A DNA stretch of 46,489 nucleotides from Candidatus Vogelbacteria bacterium CG10_big_fil_rev_8_21_14_0_10_51_16 (lineage in GTDB: Bacteria > Patescibacteriota > Minisyncoccia > Phycocordibacterales > JACRKE01). Made by a program: the position numbers and the translations under genes. The DNA is taken from positions 12,116 to 58,604 of the forward strand of contig PCYI01000001.1 in assembly GCA_002774795.1 (NCBI GenBank), written 5' to 3'. A model generated the notes under the pieces. The model did not search any database and had not been told where the DNA came from. It was given only the letters and a program-made list of their open reading frames with translations. The number at the start of each line of letters is the position of its first letter. Positions within the stretch are counted from its first letter, which is position 1. Of the stretch, positions 23,257-31,243 are shown in pieces.

Positions 23257-23682
23257 TTAATCTTTCTTCTCTTCTGGGACCTCTTCTGGCAACACCAACT
23301 CTGTAGGTATTGTTTCCGGCTCTGTCGTTGTCTCTTCCTCTCTTTCCGTCGAAACCTCTTCTGTAGGTTTCTCCTCTTTCTGCTCCACCACCGGAGCAAC
23401 TTCTACAATCTTCTGAGGCTTATTGGCGAAGGTGGTCTTATCCCCCTCCATGAGCTTGTGACTAATTAAAATATTCTTGGCAGTGTCTGATGGCTGAGCA
23501 CCGTGAGTAAGCCAGTGTTTGATGCGTTCGCTCTTAAGCTCGGCTTTGCCAAAACGCGCATTGTAGGAGCCGAGCACCTCCAAGAACTTCCCGCTTTGTG
23601 GGCCGTTTTGTTTATCGGTGACAACAAGACGAAATGAGGGATCGTTCGTCCGGCCGACACGCTGAAGTCTGATCATGAGCAT
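23257..23682 (-). CDS. rpsP: 30S ribosomal protein S16 with acidic C-terminal tail
   Basis: 141 aa. The S16 core is MLMIRLQRVGRTNDPSFRLV, VVTDKQNGPQSGKFLEVLGS, YNARFGKAELKSERIKHWL and GAQPSDTAKNIL. The last 55 residues are an extra Glu/Thr/Pro-rich acidic tail (EEKPTEEVSTEREEETTTE). S16 is usually 80-100 aa; acidic or alanine-rich tails occur in some lineages. ATG 23682 is chosen over the 23760 start because a promoter at 23692-23720 predicts transcription from about 3 nt before it, giving an essentially leaderless mRNA. First gene of the rpsP-khpA-trmD group. Confidence 0.93.
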   Translation of the reverse strand: MLMIRLQRVGRTNDPSFRLVVTDKQNGPQSGKFLEVLGSYNARFGKAELKSERIKHWLTHGAQPSDTAKNILISHKLMEGDKTTFANKPQKIVEVAPVVEQKEEKPTEEVSTEREEETTTEPETIPTELVLPEEVPEEKKD

Positions 23683-23691
23683 AGGTGTATT

Positions 23692-23720
23692 ACTATAGCA
23701 AAGACCCCGCCGGTTGTCTA
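23692..23720 (-). promoter_or_regulatory. rpsP promoter (TAGACA-17-TATAGT), near-leaderless
   Basis: The minus strand has -35 TAGACA (23715-23720), a 17-bp spacer and -10 TATAGT (23692-23697). The -10 ends 10 bp before the ATG, so the 5' UTR would be only a few nucleotides. Confidence 0.65.
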
Positions 23721-23786
23721 TAAAAGCGAATAGTGGTAGTCTATCACTTGGCTTGGACACTCTAACCTCACCACGTGGAGGTGGTT

Positions 23787-24125
23787 GTGAAAAAGAATGG
23801 GGAAAATAACCGACGCCACAATCATGGCATCAAAGAGCATGAAGATGGGGCGACCACCGAGACAATTGGTAATCAGATGCTTCTTCGCCTACCTACAAAG
23901 GGGCAACCATCAGAACGAAAGATTGACCTCGGCGCACGGGGGGTTTCGTTGCTGTCAGTTCCTTTCGGGCTGGTATTCCATCTATCCGATGGGACTACCT
24001 GGATACGAAAGAAGGGGGTCAATCTCAACGAGCTGGACAAGAAGCTCTCAGACCTGCGCGACAAGCGGGTGGCTGTCTCCGGTATCTCCCAGACACTAGT
24101 GGTGCGCATGCCCCTCGAGAAGTAG
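23787..24125 (+). CDS. Small orphan protein (about 112 aa)
   Basis: No family recognised. A polar N-terminal third (VKKNGENNRRHNHGIKEHED) leads to a more regular part: RKIDLGARGVSLLSVPFGLV, FHLSDGTTWIRKKGVNLNEL, DKKLSDLRDKRVAVSGISQT, LVVRMPLEK. GTG 23787 is the likely start because GGAGGT lies just upstream; GTG 23775 is an alternative. A GGCCGCT/AGCGGCC terminator follows at 24151. It stands alone between divergent rpsP and rnr. The strong SD and own terminator link it to the other orphan genes here. An overlapping frame (23797-24099) is Cys/Trp-rich and less protein-like. Confidence 0.6.
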   Translation: MKKNGENNRRHNHGIKEHEDGATTETIGNQMLLRLPTKGQPSERKIDLGARGVSLLSVPFGLVFHLSDGTTWIRKKGVNLNELDKKLSDLRDKRVAVSGISQTLVVRMPLEK

Positions 24126-24150
24126 CGCCACCACTTCTCTTCCCCTTACC

Positions 24151-24178
24151 GGCCGCTCCCACGAGCGGCCGCTTGCTT
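24151..24178 (+). terminator. Terminator of the small orphan gene
   Basis: GGCCGCT (24151-24157) pairs with AGCGGCC (24164-24170) and is followed by GCTTGCTTTG. It lies 25 bp after the stop. Confidence 0.65.
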
Positions 24179-24205
24179 TGAGAAAAAAGAGTTTTCTGCT
24201 TTAAT
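24178..24205 (+). promoter_or_regulatory. rnr promoter (TTGAGA-16-TTTAAT)
   Basis: -35 TTGAGA (24178-24183), a 16-bp spacer and -10 TTTAAT (24200-24205). Transcription would begin near 24212, downstream of the ATG at 24204 and just before the ATG at 24216, which decides the rnr start. Confidence 0.55.
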
Positions 24206-24215
24206 GACTTATCAT

Positions 24216-26159
24216 ATGACTACTCACGAAAAAGCACCGCGACCAGAACTTATCGGCACCATTTCCATAAACTCTAAGGGGGTTGGCTACGTGACCATTC
24301 CGGAGCGCCCCGATAATGACATCATCGTCCCGCCCGAGCGACTGGGCAACGCCCTCCACGGCGACACAGTAGCTGTCCGCCTCGGCCCCAAGGACTTCCG
24401 CGACCGTGACCAAGGCCAAGTGGTAAGAGTGGAGACTCGGGCTCGTGAGGAGTTTGTTGGCACCCTACAGGTAGAGGGAGAGATCTGGTACCTCGCCCCC
24501 GATCTACGGCGCATCCACGTTCGTTTTCATGTGCCGACAGATAAACTAGCTGGCGGAAAAGCCCACGACAAAGTACTCGTGCGCCTGCTTCACTGGCTCC
24601 CTTCCGATAACATGCCTGAGGGCGAAGTGATAGAGGTACTCGGTCCTGCCGGCGACAACAACGTCGAGATGAAGGCCATTCTGCGTTCGCAGGGCCTGGC
24701 TGACCACTTCCCACCAGAAGTAGAGGCCGAGGCGGCGGCCCTCCCGGATGAGATAAGTGTGGAGGAAATAGCTCGCCGTCGCGACTTTCGCGAGATTCTC
24801 ACCTTCACCATCGACCCAGACACCGCCCAAGATTTCGATGATGCCCTCTCCTTTATGCGTCTACCGAACGGCAACGTGGAGATTGGCATCCATATCGCCG
24901 ACGTGTCCCACTTTGTGCGCGAAGGCACGGCCCTAGACCGCGAAGCACAGAAACGAGCCACCTCGATTTATCTCGTCGACCGGGTCATTCCCATGCTCCC
25001 CGAACGCCTCTCGAACTCGCTCGCCTCACTCGAGGCAGACAAAGACCGCCTCACCTTCTCATGCGTGGTCACACTCACCCCAGAGGCCGAGACTGTAGAC
25101 TACTGGCTTGGCCGAGGGGTTATCCACTCCAACAAGCGTTTTACCTACGAGGAGGCCCAAGAGGTGCTAGACCGCAAGGAGGGCCTCTACTACGAGGAGC
25201 TCAACTACATGAATGAGCTCGCCAAAAAGCTTTCAGCCAAAAAGTTCGCGGCCGGGGCCATCGCCTTTGAATCCGACGAAATTAAGTTTAAGCTTGACGA
25301 TCAAGGCCGACCACTCTTTGTCTACAAAAAAGAACGTGGCGACACCCACAAAATGATTGAGGACTACATGTTGCTCGCTAACCGCGTTGTGGCCGAGCAC
25401 GTCTTCAATTACAAAGAGAACGGAGAGGATAATGTGTTCGTCTACCGCATCCATGACTATCCAAAGATAGAGAAGATGACGGCTCTCCAAGGCCTAGTGC
25501 GTCAGTTTGGCTACAAGCTAGACCTAAAAGATGGACAGGTGGAGTCCACTCAGCTCTCACGTCTCCTCGAACGCATTGAAAACACTCGGGAAGAACAGCT
25601 TATCGAGACCACCGTCATGCGTTCCATGGCCAAAGCTATTTACTCCACTAAAAACATCGGCCACTACGGCCTCGCTTTTGAATACTACACCCATTTCACC
25701 TCCCCTATCCGCCGCTATCCGGATGTCATGGTGCATCGCCTTTTAAGTACATACCTGGATGGTAAGGTGCCCGTTGGTGACAAGGTGCGCGAACGCTTAG
25801 AGAGCCTATGTACCCACTGCTCAGGCATGGAACGTCGCGCCATGGAGGCCGAATGGGACTCCATAAAACTAAAACAGGTGGAGTACATGACGGAGCGGAT
25901 TGGCAAGGTGTTCTCTGGTAAGATTTCCGGAGTAACCGCCTATGGTCTATATTTGCAAGAAGAGGAGTCGGCCGCTGAAGGCATGTTGCGGGTGCGCGAC
26001 ATGGTAGACGACTACTATGAGTACGATGAAAAAAACCTGCGGTTTGTGGGCAAAAAAGGTAAAGTGTACCAACTCGGCGACAAAGTCCAACTTCGCGTCA
26101 AAACGGCCGACCTAGAAACTCGCACCATCTCCTACGAGATCGTGGACAAAGAAGCGTAA
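24216..26159 (+). CDS. rnr: Ribonuclease R (RNB-family 3'-5' exoribonuclease)
   Basis: About 647 aa. Degrades structured RNA processively from the 3' end. In order: a cold-shock-like OB domain (ELIGTISINSKGVGYVTIPE, IIVPPERLGNALHGDTVAVR), the RNB catalytic domain (TFTIDPDTAQDFDDALSF with the metal-binding Asp cluster, EIGIHIADVSHFVREGTALD, YLVDRVIPMLPERLSN, GHYGLAFEYYTHFTSPIRRY) and a C-terminal S1 domain (GKVFSGKISGVTAYGLYLQ). There is no long Lys-rich tail. The start at ATG 24216 is preferred over 24204 from the promoter position. Single gene followed by repeats. Confidence 0.96.
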   Translation: MTTHEKAPRPELIGTISINSKGVGYVTIPERPDNDIIVPPERLGNALHGDTVAVRLGPKDFRDRDQGQVVRVETRAREEFVGTLQVEGEIWYLAPDLRRIHVRFHVPTDKLAGGKAHDKVLVRLLHWLPSDNMPEGEVIEVLGPAGDNNVEMKAILRSQGLADHFPPEVEAEAAALPDEISVEEIARRRDFREILTFTIDPDTAQDFDDALSFMRLPNGNVEIGIHIADVSHFVREGTALDREAQKRATSIYLVDRVIPMLPERLSNSLASLEADKDRLTFSCVVTLTPEAETVDYWLGRGVIHSNKRFTYEEAQEVLDRKEGLYYEELNYMNELAKKLSAKKFAAGAIAFESDEIKFKLDDQGRPLFVYKKERGDTHKMIEDYMLLANRVVAEHVFNYKENGEDNVFVYRIHDYPKIEKMTALQGLVRQFGYKLDLKDGQVESTQLSRLLERIENTREEQLIETTVMRSMAKAIYSTKNIGHYGLAFEYYTHFTSPIRRYPDVMVHRLLSTYLDGKVPVGDKVRERLESLCTHCSGMERRAMEAEWDSIKLKQVEYMTERIGKVFSGKISGVTAYGLYLQEEESAAEGMLRVRDMVDDYYEYDEKNLRFVGKKGKVYQLGDKVQLRVKTADLETRTISYEIVDKEA

Positions 26160-26186
26160 TCAGCCTCACTGCCATCTGCGTTGTAT

Positions 26187-26325
26187 CCTCCCTCTCCTGG
26201 CCAGGAGAGGGTAGGGTGAGGTGGGTCGTAAACCTACACCACCATACTTTCATTAGCTTTGAGTTACGAAATGCGCGTTTTTCCCTCCCCTGGCCAGGGG
26301 GAGGGGCTTCGTAATTCACAGTCAT
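26187..26325 (+). repeat. Paired family A palindromes
   Basis: Two palindromes, CTCTCCTGGCCAGGAGAG and CTCCCCTGGCCAGGGGGAG, lie between converging rnr and smc. The second is bounded by GAGTTACGAAAT on the left and TCGTAATTCACAGT on the right, which are inverted copies of each other. The gap 26160-26365 holds nothing else. Confidence 0.8.
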
Positions 26326-26365
26326 TAGACCAAGAGGAGGACATCTCGTAACACACAGCCATTAG

Positions 26366-28537
26366 CTACCGGGCCGCTATCGCCTCCGCCTCTTCAAATT
26401 TAATCGAAAGAACACGCGAAGTGGCTTCCTTGCCGAGAGTAATACCATAGAGGACTCCCGCATGCGACATGGTCTCACGATTGTGAGTGATGATGATAAG
26501 CTGGGAGCGTTCGGATAGCTTTTTGAGCATCTCGCCGTACTTCTTTGAATTGGCCTCGTCGAGAGCGGCATCGGTCTCGTCAAGCACCAAGAAGGGCGGT
26601 GGATTGACCTGCGAGACGGCGAAAAGGAGGGCGAGGGAGGCGAGCGTACGCTCGCCTCCCGAGAGCATCTGCAGACCGCGCAACTTCTTGCGTGGTAGGG
26701 CAATGTTTATCTCAATCCCCTCCTCCGTCTTTGCGTCCTCTTCATCTCCACTGTCGGTCTCAACCACGCCTCTTCGGCGCACCGGCGCGCGCACCACTTC
26801 GAGCGAGGCAGTACCGCCACCGAAAAGCAGAGCGAAATATTCGCGGAAATGCCGATTGATGGCTTCCACGCCTTCGTGAAAACGTGTCTTCAGCTGGGCA
26901 CCGAGGTCGTCCATGAGCTTCTCGAGGGAGCGAGCGCTCGCCGTGAGGTCCTCCACTTCTTTGGTGAGAAACTGGTCGCGGGCGGTAAGCTCCTCATACT
27001 CTTTAAGCACATCACTCCCCCCGCCGCCAACCTCTTCGATACGAATCTTTAAACGCTCGATATCACGCCGCGCCTTTTCCTGTGCCGCCCGGTCGGCCTC
27101 TGGCTCGACTTCGGTGCGTCCCTCACGATATCGCAACGCTTCGCGCCCCAAAAGAGCTGCCGCCTCACCACACTCCCGCTTAAAATCCGCCTCTTCGATG
27201 GCCAACTTTTCCTCACGAAGGCGTAGTAGCGAGAGGGCCGACTTCAACTCCTGGATATGACTACCGGCCGCAAAAAGCCGACGGTCGGCTTCGCGTACAG
27301 TCTCTGCGTACGAATCTAGAGAAGTCCGGGCTTCTTCGACACGAGCCACAAGCGCCCGCTCCTGGTCTATCGCTTCATGTAATAGTCTAGAGGCATTACG
27401 CTCTTGTCCCTCAAGCTCATGCAGGCGCCTCTCTTTTTGCGAGCGAATCTCGTCTAGATGCGCGGTCGAGTTCTGTGGTAACACCTCTTGACCGCAGGTC
27501 GGACAACGGTGACCAGCCTGGGGCAGTGTGTCCGTCTGGGCCAGAGCGGCACGGCTGGCCTGCGCCATCCCTTCGAGCCGCCCGAGTGTGCGGGCCACTT
27601 CATCTTTCGTATCGCGCACGTGCGCGAGAGTGCTCTCCGCTTCGGCACGCTGAGCGAGGAGCTGTTTGCGTGAAGCGTTGCCCGGAGCGGCCATTTCGGA
27701 AAGTTCGGACTGTTCCTTTTCCGCGACTTGAAGCTCCTCACCCTTTAATTTTCTCTCATGTTCATGCTCACCGCGAGCCCTCGCTAAATATCGTTCTTCA
27801 CTGAAGAAGTATTGCCGATACTGCTCGCAGAGGTCGGCCCTCATCGCCTCCGCTCGCTCTAGCTCACTCACCTGCTTTTTAAGGTACTTGAGGTGCGGAG
27901 CAATCTCGCGACGAAGAGAGTCCACCTGTCTCAGGGTCTCCTCCGTCTTCTCGAGCTTCTTCCTTGCCTCCTTGCGCTTGTATTCAAAAACAGCAAGGCC
28001 GAGCGCGTCCTCCACTAGCTTAAGTCGCTCGTTTGCATTTACCGCGAGCATGCGGTCGGCCTCACCTTGAGAGATTATAAAGTGGCTCGACACCCCCAAC
28101 CCCACTGAACTCATCAGCTCCAGCACATCCTTAAGGCGTACTTTGCTTTGATTTAAATAGTAGTCGTTAGTGCCATCGCGATAAACGTGACGAGCAAGCA
28201 CCACCTCATCGAAAGTAAACGGAAAAGGCCGCCCATCCTCACTGGTGGCCTCGGTTCCCACACTAAGTGTCCCCGGACGGTTATCGAAAGTGATGACTAC
28301 CGATGCTCGGTTGAGGCGGGCCGATTCGTGTGAACCGTTAAAGATGAAATCCTCACCGCGCTTCCCGCGCAAGGTCGAGAGCGCCTGCTCGCCCAACACC
28401 CAGCGAAAGGCCTCGGCCACATTGCTTTTACCAGAGCCATTCGGCCCCACAATTGCGGTAATGGGTGCCGTAAAAGGCAATGCCGTCTTGTGGGCAAAAG
28501 ACTTAAAGCCGGTAAGCTCTATGCGTTTTAGGTACAT
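26366..28537 (-). CDS. smc: SMC-type ATPase with a CxxC zinc hook in place of a hinge
   Basis: 723 aa; canonical SMC proteins are about 1150-1200. The N-terminal head is SMC-like: MYLKRIELTGFKSFA, Walker A GPNGSGKSN (31-39), then VLGEQALSTLRGKRGEDFIF and SQGEADRMLAVNANERLKLV. The C-terminal head has the signature LSGGER (626-631), Walker B FLVLDETDAALDEANSKKYG and THNRETM. Between them are two coiled-coil arms of about 170 residues joined at residues 345-348 by CPTC (AGHRCPTCGQEVLPQ), the form of a Rad50 zinc hook, near the exact midpoint. No roughly 150-residue hinge with GxxG turns is seen. ATG 28537, no SD. It lies after rnc, as smc does in many bacteria. The ORF has no internal stop or frameshift sign. 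Confidence 0.85.
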   Translation of the reverse strand: MYLKRIELTGFKSFAHKTALPFTAPITAIVGPNGSGKSNVAEAFRWVLGEQALSTLRGKRGEDFIFNGSHESARLNRASVVITFDNRPGTLSVGTEATSEDGRPFPFTFDEVVLARHVYRDGTNDYYLNQSKVRLKDVLELMSSVGLGVSSHFIISQGEADRMLAVNANERLKLVEDALGLAVFEYKRKEARKKLEKTEETLRQVDSLRREIAPHLKYLKKQVSELERAEAMRADLCEQYRQYFFSEERYLARARGEHEHERKLKGEELQVAEKEQSELSEMAAPGNASRKQLLAQRAEAESTLAHVRDTKDEVARTLGRLEGMAQASRAALAQTDTLPQAGHRCPTCGQEVLPQNSTAHLDEIRSQKERRLHELEGQERNASRLLHEAIDQERALVARVEEARTSLDSYAETVREADRRLFAAGSHIQELKSALSLLRLREEKLAIEEADFKRECGEAAALLGREALRYREGRTEVEPEADRAAQEKARRDIERLKIRIEEVGGGGSDVLKEYEELTARDQFLTKEVEDLTASARSLEKLMDDLGAQLKTRFHEGVEAINRHFREYFALLFGGGTASLEVVRAPVRRRGVVETDSGDEEDAKTEEGIEINIALPRKKLRGLQMLSGGERTLASLALLFAVSQVNPPPFLVLDETDAALDEANSKKYGEMLKKLSERSQLIIITHNRETMSHAGVLYGITLGKEATSRVLSIKFEEAEAIAAR

Positions 28538-28542
28538 GGAAA

Positions 28543-28561
28543 GGCAGTAGGCAGTAGGCAG
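28543..28561 (+). repeat. Heptad repeat (GGCAGTA)
   Basis: Two and a half GGCAGTA units sit 6 bp upstream of the smc start (minus strand), the same unit as before dnaG. Confidence 0.75.
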
Positions 28562-28645
28562 CCCAGACGCTTTGGTTGGGGTAAGCGGTAGAGAAGCCAG
28601 CCATTACATACAAGTATATCATTTAGAACGGGGAAAGATTTGTGT

Positions 28646-28677
28646 ATAAAAAAATGCGGCATTTGTATTCCGCATTC
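28646..28677 (-). terminator. Intrinsic terminator between rnc and smc
   Basis: On the minus strand AATGCGG and CCGCATT form a 7-bp stem followed by TTTTTTTAT. It suggests that rnc transcripts mostly end before smc. Confidence 0.75.
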
Positions 28678-28681
28678 TCCT

Positions 28682-28825
28682 ACTGTGAGTTACGAAATTG
28701 CCCCTCCCCCTGGCCAGGGGGAGGTTGGGAGGGGGTAGGATGCAGAAATACGGCCCAAAATCTACCCCACCCTAGCCCTCCCCTGGCCAAGGGAGGGAAT
28801 AGGTCCGAATTTCGTAATTCAAAGT
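28682..28825. repeat. Complete two-palindrome family A element with inverted ends
   Basis: ACTGTGAGTTACGAAATT at the left and AATTTCGTAATTCAAAGT at the right are inverted copies. Between them lie two palindromes, CTCCCCCTGGCCAGGGGGAG and CCTCCCCTGGCCAAGGGAGG, facing each other. At about 144 bp it is the clearest full-length copy and resembles a non-coding miniature element. It occupies most of the gap 28538-28862. Confidence 0.8.
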
Positions 28826-28862
28826 GTCCTACTGCCTACTCACTACTCACTACTGCCTGAGC

Positions 28863-29564
28863 CTACCTCCCCCATCCTCTGGCGGTGAGGCCCCGCTCGG
28901 CGGCATCCTGCTCCGCCTCCTGCTTGGAGTGACCGTTGCCTTCGGCCACTTTTTTGTTACCAATAAAAAGACCGACCGTGAACTGTTTTTCGTGGTCAGG
29001 CCCTGTCTCTGAGAGCAACTGGTATGAGGGAGTAATGCCATCAAACTCCTGCGCCTTCTCCTGAAAAAAACTTTTTGAGTCTCGCCAGAGCTGTTTTTTG
29101 ACGATACCTTCGAGCTTGGGAACAAGCTGGGCCAAAATAAACTCTTTTGCGGACTGATATCCTTGGTCGAGGTAAATAGCCCCTATCACAGACTCAAAGG
29201 TGTTCGCAAGGATAGACTGCCTGGCCCGACCGGTATCTTTTGCTTCTCCTCTTGAAAGCAAAAGAAAGTTGTCCATATGAAGCTCGCGAGCGGCCTCGCT
29301 GATGCTTATCGTATTTACAAGGGCGGCTCGGTATGAAGTAAGCTCGCCCTCTTGCTTGTGGGGATACTCGCTATAAAGATACTCGGTAATGACAAGCTCT
29401 AAGACCGCGTCGCCCAGGAACTCCAGGCGCTCGTTGTGGCCAAGGCCAAATGATTGGTTTTCGTTTAAATACGAACGGTGCGTAAAAGCCTGTACAAGGA
29501 GGTCTTTGTTCTTAAACGAAGCATTGATGAGGCGCGCAAACTGCGCAAAGTCTGGAAGTTCCAT
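28863..29564 (-). CDS. rnc: Ribonuclease III
   Basis: 233 aa. Cleaves double-stranded RNA. The catalytic domain has FTHRSYLNENQ, the signature HNERLEFLGDAVLELVITEY and the second acidic motif LANTFESVIGAIYLDQGY. The C-terminal double-stranded-RNA-binding domain is TPSYQLLSETGPDHEKQFTV, then GKKVAEGNGHSKQEAEQDAA in outline (GN rather than GK at the first position). Start ATG 29564; no SD. It lies between nusB-Nudix and smc on the same strand, separated from each by repeats. Confidence 0.95.
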   Translation of the reverse strand: MELPDFAQFARLINASFKNKDLLVQAFTHRSYLNENQSFGLGHNERLEFLGDAVLELVITEYLYSEYPHKQEGELTSYRAALVNTISISEAARELHMDNFLLLSRGEAKDTGRARQSILANTFESVIGAIYLDQGYQSAKEFILAQLVPKLEGIVKKQLWRDSKSFFQEKAQEFDGITPSYQLLSETGPDHEKQFTVGLFIGNKKVAEGNGHSKQEAEQDAAERGLTARGWGR

Positions 29565-29646
29565 ACTGTGTGAGCAGTGGACAGGTGGCAGATAGCATGA
29601 ATAATGCTCGCTACCAGCTACTAACTGCGAATGTTAGGATTTTAGT

Positions 29647-29740
29647 CCCCTCTCCTGGCCAGGAGAGGGTTAGGGTGAGGTGGGTTGCGGGAAGCCTACC
29701 CCCTCCCAACCTCCCCCTGGCTAGGGGGAGGAGCACTCAC
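29647..29740 (+). repeat. Family A palindromes between rnc and nusB
   Basis: CTCTCCTGGCCAGGAGAG and CTCCCCCTGGCTAGGGGGAG with the GGGTTAGGGTGAGGTGGG and CTACCCCCTCCC arms facing each other. No coding sequence in this gap. Confidence 0.8.
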
Positions 29741-29751
29741 GGCAAACCAAT

Positions 29752-30693
29752 TTATGACTGCTGATAAATAAACGTAATCGCTTTAGTGATAATAGGCAAA
29801 ACGTCGTCGTAAATCTTGAGCGACTCCACCTCGTCAAGTTCGAACCAGCGAGCGTCGTCGAGGCCGGATGAGTCGACGTGGAGCTCGTTCTTCACCTTGG
29901 CTTTAAGGAGAAAGTACATCACCTGTCGACGTACCTTGCCAACCTTTGGGTCGTTCGCGATGTACTCGTTCGTGCCTAAAGTTATGCCGTCCGACTCCAC
30001 CGCAAGCCCCATTTCCTCCTTTGCCTTGCGTACGGCGGCCCCCTCAGGCTCCTCCCCCTCCTGCACGTGACCTTTAGAAAGAGTCCAATAGCCAAAGATG
30101 TCGTGAACGAAAGCAAGAGAGACACTCTCCCCTTCTCGCGCGTACACCACTCCACCGGCCACTTTTTCAATAAGCATCTCCTTAAGCTCATTCTCGCTGA
30201 AGTCGGACGGCTTATTCTGGCCGGGTTTCTTTTTTTTCTTGGCCACCCTATCCTCCTCTGGCTCTGCCTCCGGTCCGCCCATCTCGCGGTAGACTGTGCC
30301 GAGAACACCATTTACAAAGCGCCCCGACGACTCCCCGCCGAACGTCTTGGCGAGCTCAATCGCTTCATTGATTGCCACCCGAGACGGCACCTCTTTTTTA
30401 CTTGTAAACAAGAGCTCATAAAGACCGATGCGCAAAATGTTGCGATCTACAATGGAAATCTTATCAATAGGCCACTCCGGAGCGGCCTTCATGATAACAT
30501 CATCAAGTACCGACTGTTTTTCAAGGATTGTTTGAGTGAGTGTTTCTACAAAACTGCGGTCGTTCAATCCCGGGGCAAACTCTGCTATGTTGCGGTCTAT
30601 AATCTTACCCATCTCGGTCGCGGGTATGTCATTAAAATCGCGCTCAAAAAGAGACTGCATCACGATACTTCTGGAAAGGTGGCGATTGGCCAT
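29752..30693 (-). CDS. nusB: NusB - Nudix hydrolase fusion
   Basis: 313 aa in one frame. Residues 1-138 are NusB, an RNA-binding antitermination factor: RHLSRSIVMQSLFERDFN, VDRNILRIGLYELLF, VAINEAIELAKTFGGESSGR and FVNGVLGTVYRE. A charged linker with AKKKKKPGQNKPSD (151-164) leads to a Nudix domain (about 178-313): AGGVVYAREGESVSLAFV, the Nudix box starting GHVQEGEEPEGAAVRKAKEE (208-227) and ending MGL, then RRQVMYFLLKAKVK and DARWFELDEVESL. The box fits GX5EX7REUXEEXGU except Lys for the Glu of RE; the metal-binding EE pair is intact. NusB alone is normally about 140 aa. The substrate is unknown. Confidence 0.9.
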   Translation of the reverse strand: MANRHLSRSIVMQSLFERDFNDIPATEMGKIIDRNIAEFAPGLNDRSFVETLTQTILEKQSVLDDVIMKAAPEWPIDKISIVDRNILRIGLYELLFTSKKEVPSRVAINEAIELAKTFGGESSGRFVNGVLGTVYREMGGPEAEPEEDRVAKKKKKPGQNKPSDFSENELKEMLIEKVAGGVVYAREGESVSLAFVHDIFGYWTLSKGHVQEGEEPEGAAVRKAKEEMGLAVESDGITLGTNEYIANDPKVGKVRRQVMYFLLKAKVKNELHVDSSGLDDARWFELDEVESLKIYDDVLPIITKAITFIYQQS

Positions 30694-30766
30694 ATATTAT
30701 AAAGAGCAATTATGGTTTACGAAGTGCAACTTAAGAAGAATAGTACGAATACGCTTTCGCGTCTAT

Positions 30767-30795
30767 TCGTCGTAAGCCATAAGTCGTAAGTCGTC
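30767..30795 (+). repeat. Heptad repeat (TAAGTCG)
   Basis: CGTAAGC, CATAAGT, CGTAAGT and CGTCC follow in 7-bp steps just beyond the rpmF stop codon. Confidence 0.7.
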
Positions 30796-30799
30796 CATC

Positions 30800-31033
30800 C
30801 TATTTTCCCCTCTTCTCCTCCTCTAAGCGCTTGCGCTTCGCCTCCTTCTTTTCCACTTTCTTGAGCACGTTTATCAGCTCGCGGCCATTATAAGTACCGC
30901 AAGTAATACAAAGCGTATGGGAACGAATGGGCGTCTTGCATTTCGGACACGCCCCAAGTCCAATAGCCTTGAGCGCGTGATGCGAACGCCTGTTTGCGGT
31001 GTGACCCCGCGTATGTCGCATGTGGACTACCAT
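30800..31033 (-). CDS. rpmF: 50S ribosomal protein L32
   Basis: 77 aa. Starts MVVHMRHTRGHTANRRSHHA, close to other L32 proteins of this group. The zinc ribbon is CPKC...CITC (ACPKCKTPIRSHTLCITCGT), then YNGRELINVL and a Lys/Glu-rich tail. ATG 31033 is chosen; the frame to 31135 adds residues derived from the upstream heptad repeat. First of the rpmF, nusB-Nudix, rnc, smc gene group. Confidence 0.93.
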   Translation of the reverse strand: MVVHMRHTRGHTANRRSHHALKAIGLGACPKCKTPIRSHTLCITCGTYNGRELINVLKKVEKKEAKRKRLEEEKRGK

Positions 31034-31115
31034 AGTGAATACAGGATACCTCAAATGTAAATAATGAGCAAGTACATAGAGCAAGAGTACCTGATTAACA
31101 GACTGACCTACCCTA

Positions 31116-31145
31116 AAGCACAGAACACAGAACACAAAACTCCAA
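31116..31145 (+). repeat. CACAGAA / CACAAAA heptad repeat
   Basis: CACAGAA, CACAGAA, CACAAAA and CTCCAAA follow in 7-bp steps. This is the same family as 23135 and 37612. Confidence 0.75.
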
Positions 31146-31151
31146 AAATAA

Positions 31152-31200
31152 TCGAAAAAAAAGAAAAGGCCCGGGATGCTTGCGCGACCCCAGGCCCGAG
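31152..31200 (-). terminator. Intrinsic terminator of the GC-rich membrane orphan
   Basis: The minus strand reads CGGGCCTGGGG, a loop, then TCCCGGGCC followed by TTTTCTTTTTTTTCG. It lies about 50 bp after the stop at 31241. Confidence 0.85.
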
Positions 31201-31221
31201 AGGCGCCGCCACATGGCGAGC

Positions 31222-31243
31222 GCCTCGGAACGTATCTGAATCA
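31222..31243 (+). repeat. Inverted repeat flanking the GC-rich orphan (3' copy)
   Basis: GCCTCGGAACGTATCT followed by GAATCA; the last bases are the stop codon of the minus-strand gene. The inverted partner is 32653-32673: 16 bp exact, then five more after a one-base bulge. Confidence 0.8.

Noticed and set aside
23797..24099. Alternative frame overlapping the small orphan at 23787
   Set aside because: It begins further from the SD and encodes a Cys/Trp/His-rich sequence; the 23787 frame has more normal protein composition and ends just before the terminator.
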